Shown: piece after piece, positions 60,531 through 64,000 of the stretch
Layout: the number at the start of each line of letters is the position of its first letter
Numbering within the stretch: the first letter of the stretch is position 1
Origin: Vibrio neptunius
Lineage (GTDB): Bacteria > Pseudomonadota > Gammaproteobacteria > Enterobacterales > Vibrionaceae
DNA length: 64,000 bases
Reading direction: 5' to 3'
Assembly: GCA_019339365.1 (NCBI GenBank)
Contig: CP079860.1
Location: 1,426,001-1,490,000 of the forward strand
Position numbers and translations under genes: made by a program
Notes under the pieces: model-generated
What the model was told of the DNA's origin: nothing
The model's input: only the letters and a program-made list of their open reading frames with translations
The model's database searches: none

Positions 60531-60597
60531 AGGGACAGACACCCTAAAAAAATAGCTAAAAAATAGAAAAAATAGAAAATAGCGGGACAGTCACCCT
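60531..60597. repeat. REP-like elements flanking the Y1 transposase (left side)
   Basis: AGGGACAGACACCCTAA at 60531 and GGGACAGTCACCCTAAG at 60584 are separated by an A-rich run with repeated AAATAG. They share the GGGACAG core with 33.5-33.8 kb and 63.4-63.6 kb. The rest of the gap from the tRNA to the transposase has no visible gene. Confidence 0.75.
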
Positions 60598-60730
60598 AAG
60601 AAATACCTTTCGATTACCAATAAACTAGTCAATTACATCAAAAAACTAGGGTCCTCGTGAAATAGAGAAAGTGGGCTTTTCTAGAAAAACTGTGTGAACT
60701 AAAGTCAGCGTATCACGAATAGGAGGACGC

Positions 60731-61687
60731 ATGACCATCGCACGCAGCCAACAAATTAGTTTAGAAGCCACACCGTATTATCATTGTGTTTCGCGCTGTG
60801 TACGGCGCTCATTTCTTTGTGGCTATGATGCGATTACCCAAACCAACTACGAACACCGAAGAGGGTGGGTTGAAGCGCGTATAAATACGGTCGCCAAGGT
60901 GTTTTGCATTGATGTATGCGCCTACGCGGTGATGAGTAATCATTATCATGTTGTCTTGCATATAAACCGTCGTAAAGCACAAGCGCTAACGGATCAACAG
61001 GTCATTGAACGTTGGACATCCTTTCATATAGCACCCGCAATGGTCCAAAGAAAATTACGGGGTGACAAACTAACCAAGCCAGAGCAGCACGTCTACCAAG
61101 GCATCATTGATACGTGGCGCGAACGATTGTATTCCGTTAGTTGGTTTATGCGCCTGATCAATCAGTTTGTTTCGAATGAAGCCAATAAAGAAGACAACTG
61201 CACGGGGCACTTTTGGGAAGGGCGGTTTAAAAGCCAGGCGCTGCTTGATGAGAAAGCGCTCGCTGCCGCCATGGCGTACGTAGACCTCAACCCAGTGCGA
61301 GCGGGAATCGCCGATACGCCAGAACATTCTGAATATACCTCGCTTCAGTTACGCATTAAATCGGTGCGCAACAATCAAGCCTCGCCACCAAACTTGTTCC
61401 CTTTTTCCGGGTATCCACGACAAGGAAGGCCCGAAGGGTTACCCTTTAGGCTCATAGATTACTTAGAGTTGGTGGATTGGACTAGCCGTCATCTTCGTAA
61501 AGATAAGCAATGGGTGACTCCTGAATCCATTCCTCCCATACTTAGCCGACTTGGTTTCGAAAGCCACATTTGGTTTAACACGTGTTTTAACATCGAACGC
61601 GGCACCATTGTTGGAAGCGCACAGAGCGTCAATAGCGCGTTGCCAAAATTACAACGTCGACGAGTGGCAGGGTTAATTATTCCTTAG
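60731..61687 (+). mobile_element. REP-associated tyrosine transposase (Y1_Tnp, IS200-like)
   Basis: A 318-aa single-strand transposase of the RAYT/TnpA-REP type. The HUH metal site is H71-Y-H73 (SNHYHVV) and the candidate nucleophile is Tyr183 (AMAYVDLNPVRAG). N-terminal LEATPYYHCVSRCVRRSF is typical of the group. The ribosome site is ideal (AGGAGG). It appears intact and single-copy here, unlike multi-copy insertion sequences. Relatives process the short palindromic repeats near them; the GGGACAG elements on both sides are its probable substrates. Confidence 0.9.
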
Positions 61688-61766
61688 TTATCGCTAATGG
61701 TTTCCAATGAATAAACTAAAACTGGTTTGAGGCATGGGGGATGAGAAAGGCTCAGGTATTTAGTGA

Positions 61767-61787
61767 ACCCGCCCCTTTAGGGCGGGT
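61767..61787. terminator. GC-rich hairpin downstream of the membrane protein gene
   Basis: ACCCGCCC (61767-61774) pairs with GGGCGGGT (61780-61787) around a 5-base loop, between the transposase and the converging membrane protein gene. No long T tract. Confidence 0.55.
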
Positions 61788-61799
61788 GATTTGCGTTGA

Positions 61800-63077
61800 T
61801 CAGTTACTCTGGCTTGCTCGTTTGGATTCTTGGTAGGACTTCTTAAAAGGCTTGTAATCTGGGCCTAGACAAATCTTTGCCAACCGGATAGAACGACGCA
61901 GCCTCTGGTATCGAGATAAGAGGATAGTCCCCCCTAGTAGCACCCAACCGACAGACATAAGCAGAACCAACAATGGAACTCCAATGAGGTCAAAAACTAG
62001 CGCAAAAGACCAATATCCCCAGAAAGTTTCGATAATTAGGCAAAGAGGAGTAAGGCCTAATATTAAGGTACAGACAGGTTCATCCCAACACATAAATGGA
62101 GCATCCCAATATTCTTTCTCAGCTGAATAGTGGTTTTCAATTAACACAAGAGCAGGGCTGCACTCCTTTTTACTTAGCCAGTGACTTCCCACAAAGGCAA
62201 AATCCACTGTTTCACCCGGTTTGAGCGTGGTGTTTGGGTGCAAAGAAGGCAAGCGAAAGCGCAAATTGGGGTCTTCAGGGGGAGTGTTAGCTTCACCGCT
62301 AAACCAAACCTGCTTGCCATCACACCCTGCGACAGTTCCTTGTGCCAAAGTGACGATGTGTTCTGAGCAATAGCCGCCGGGTCTACCTATTTTCAAATGA
62401 GGCCATTGATGAGTAAGCAAACGCGGAAGGTAATATAGGCCAATAGCTAGGGGCACTAGGGCAGCAAAAAAATCAAAATCGCTATAGAAGGGGTACAACT
62501 GAAAAGAAAAAACGAGAGTGAGACCCAGTAGGAGTATGATTATGACATGATCGGTCGCTTTTTCCTCAAATTTAAGTTGGAGGGTTTCATCAGGAGTCAA
62601 TGCCCGTCGGCCTTTTACCTCTATATTGAGCGCCGAGACCTCGTCACTTGGCATGGCGAAGCTCGCTTCCCACTGTAATTGATACAGCTCTGTTAGTGCT
62701 TCACCATTTAAACTCATCAGGTAGGCGGTATTGTTATCGACTAGGATTTCTGCTTGGTTGTCATCGTCAGAAACAGCCTTCTCACGTTTTAAATGTGGAT
62801 GATGAGCTTTGACATAGTAAACATCATCAGAATCTATTCTGTAGTATGTTGAACCAGCGTGTCTAAATTTGCCTTTTACTTGATAAACAGAACCAAGTCC
62901 AAAGGAACGTTTGTAAACAATATTCAGAGTTTGCTGTTCTTGGGTGGTCGCCATTCTGTGCGGAGGCTTTCTAGCGAGTTTCTTCGACGTTGAGCGCCAT
63001 AGAATCAAGTTCATAAAACTAGTGGCAAAGAAGAAAGCGATGAGCCCCATAACCACAGTAATAATAAACTCGTTCAT
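61800..63077 (-). CDS. Hypothetical membrane protein, 425 aa
   Basis: I do not recognise a family. Membrane segments are visible at about 4-26, 180-200, 205-225, 345-365 and 375-400, with a large soluble loop at 30-175 rich in beta-type segments and a second soluble domain at 230-335. The soluble loops may face the periplasm or cytoplasm; topology is not certain. Basic C-terminus. Single gene, ending at a GC-rich hairpin. It might be a signalling or envelope-maintenance protein, but this is only a guess from layout. Confidence 0.7.
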   Translation of the reverse strand: MNEFIITVVMGLIAFFFATSFMNLILWRSTSKKLARKPPHRMATTQEQQTLNIVYKRSFGLGSVYQVKGKFRHAGSTYYRIDSDDVYYVKAHHPHLKREKAVSDDDNQAEILVDNNTAYLMSLNGEALTELYQLQWEASFAMPSDEVSALNIEVKGRRALTPDETLQLKFEEKATDHVIIILLLGLTLVFSFQLYPFYSDFDFFAALVPLAIGLYYLPRLLTHQWPHLKIGRPGGYCSEHIVTLAQGTVAGCDGKQVWFSGEANTPPEDPNLRFRLPSLHPNTTLKPGETVDFAFVGSHWLSKKECSPALVLIENHYSAEKEYWDAPFMCWDEPVCTLILGLTPLCLIIETFWGYWSFALVFDLIGVPLLVLLMSVGWVLLGGTILLSRYQRLRRSIRLAKICLGPDYKPFKKSYQESKRASQSN

Positions 63078-63405
63078 AGCTGCTCTCGCTGTCGGTATTG
63101 CGCTAACGCTCGATGTTTTATATTCACATTTGCCTCTTTGTTTTATGATTGTCAGTTTTCTGTTTAAAGCGACAGGAAAACGATATTCTTAGTATGTTTC
63201 TATCTCTGAAGAAATAAATCGATTTAAGCTTTATCTATACGTCAAGATGTTCACTCACGAACAAGTGATTTGATATATCACCTCAGAAATAAGCGAATAA
63301 ACCCTAATGCTAGAGTTCCTACTGAGAAACGATGTCTGAATTTTTAAATGCCAAATTCTAGCTATGATATCTATACTTTTCAATGATTAACTGATTAGAA
63401 ATAGA

Positions 63406-63644
63406 GGGACAGACACCCTAAAGAAACTCCCAGAACTTAATCATTAATACAATCAATAAGTGGCTCGATTTGAAGATAGTAAAATGGGTTAGGTACTATT
63501 TTAAATGGTCAAAACCATCCAAAGAGAGCTAATGAAAGTAGGAATGGTTAAAAGGACAGGCACATTAAACATACATTAAACATAAGCACTTTAAATGCTC
63601 GAAGAAACATAGTTACAGTAAAACTATTGAAGGGACAGGCACTC
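63406..63644. repeat. REP-like elements (right side)
   Basis: GGGACAGACACCC at 63406, AGGACAGGCAC at 63553 and GGGACAGGCACTC at 63632 are diverged copies of the element beside the transposase. They lie in a 721-base gap (63078-63798) where I see no gene. Confidence 0.7.
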
Positions 63645-63798
63645 TTAAAAGCACAATCGGGGTCGGTTATGAGCGGAAGCTATGTGAAAAGCGTAGATTG
63701 CACCAAGTTTAATCGAGCTTTTCCGATTAGTTTTATCGAGCGAGATAAGACTAATAGGGATGGAACCGCTATATTGACCTAATTTGGGAGAGCAAATC

Positions 63799-64000
63799 AT
63801 GTCTAAAGATAAGACTAAAGAAAATGTCGATATTGCTGATAAATCACTAGCTCAGCAGGGAGCTTTAAACGTTGAAGATGCAGAGAATTCGTATCGCGAT
63901 ATGAATACGCTTTTGGAGCAGGCCAGTGGAGTTGCTCTAGCCAACTTTATAGAGACTGGTGACGCCTCTTATCTAGCTGCATTGGATAAGATAAATGCTC
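63799..64000 (+). CDS. Start of an unrecognised protein, cut by the window edge
   Basis: The ATG at 63799 follows ribosome site GGGAG by eight bases. The first 67 residues (MSKDKTKENVDIADKSLAQQ...) are hydrophilic at first, then helical (YRDMNTLLEQASGVALANFI). No signal peptide. The frame is open to the window edge, and no family can be named from this much. Confidence 0.6.
   Translation, partial: MSKDKTKENVDIADKSLAQQGALNVEDAENSYRDMNTLLEQASGVALANFIETGDASYLAALDKINA

Overview
The window looks like a chromosomal segment of a marine Vibrio (Gammaproteobacteria). The evidence is the betI-betB-betA-choXWV osmoprotectant block, a vctPDGC-type catecholate siderophore importer, two chemoreceptors, several c-di-GMP enzymes, a tRNA-Gly(TCC) nearly identical in layout to E. 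coli glyT, and overall codon use. Species cannot be fixed from the sequence alone.

Layout. 0-11 kb is an accessory region: a choloylglycine-hydrolase/penicillin V acylase-type enzyme, a DUF917 plus Asp/Glu/hydantoin racemase pair, an orphan 195-aa protein, a large XRE-HTH/AAA/TPR (STAND-type) regulator, three proteins of unknown function (one DUF1842-like, one helical, one 398-aa possible effector) and a family-3 solute-binding protein. Short TGATAC repeats, mostly at 10-11 bp spacing, recur in its intergenic gaps. 12-19 kb is the choline-to-glycine-betaine operon behind a perfect BetI-type palindrome. 19-25 kb holds a small alpha/beta hydrolase, a PhzF-like protein and the lactate-use genes lldP-lldD with a divergent LysR gene. 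25-31 kb holds an orphan dual-ATPase ABC protein, a Lon-family protease and D-lactate dehydrogenase. 31-40 kb holds a chemoreceptor, a Nudix hydrolase, a repeat-rich gap and yejABEF (peptide import). 40-45 kb holds a PAS/EAL phosphodiesterase, a response-regulator/TPR protein, a broken solute-binding protein and an S4 protein. 45-49 kb is the siderophore importer with a Fur-box-like site. 49-55 kb holds cis/trans fatty-acid isomerase (cti), a VRR-NUC nuclease and an OFA-type MFS transporter. 55-60 kb holds a second chemoreceptor and two tandem paralogous periplasmic-sensor diguanylate cyclases. 60-64 kb holds tRNA-Gly, a REP-associated (Y1) transposase with GGGACAG-type repeats, an unknown membrane protein and the start of another gene.

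The functional themes are osmoprotection, iron and peptide import, lactate metabolism, and sensing (two MCPs, one EAL and two GGDEF enzymes).

A caution: eight genes, plus probably the partial gene at the left edge, are interrupted by single-base indels, mostly in short homopolymer runs: the 5.1-kb regulator, lldD, lldP, both MCPs, yejE, the 43.7-kb solute-binding protein (twice) and cti. So many in 64 kb points more to sequencing errors than to real gene decay, although real phase-variable sites, especially the A9 tract at yejE, cannot be excluded.
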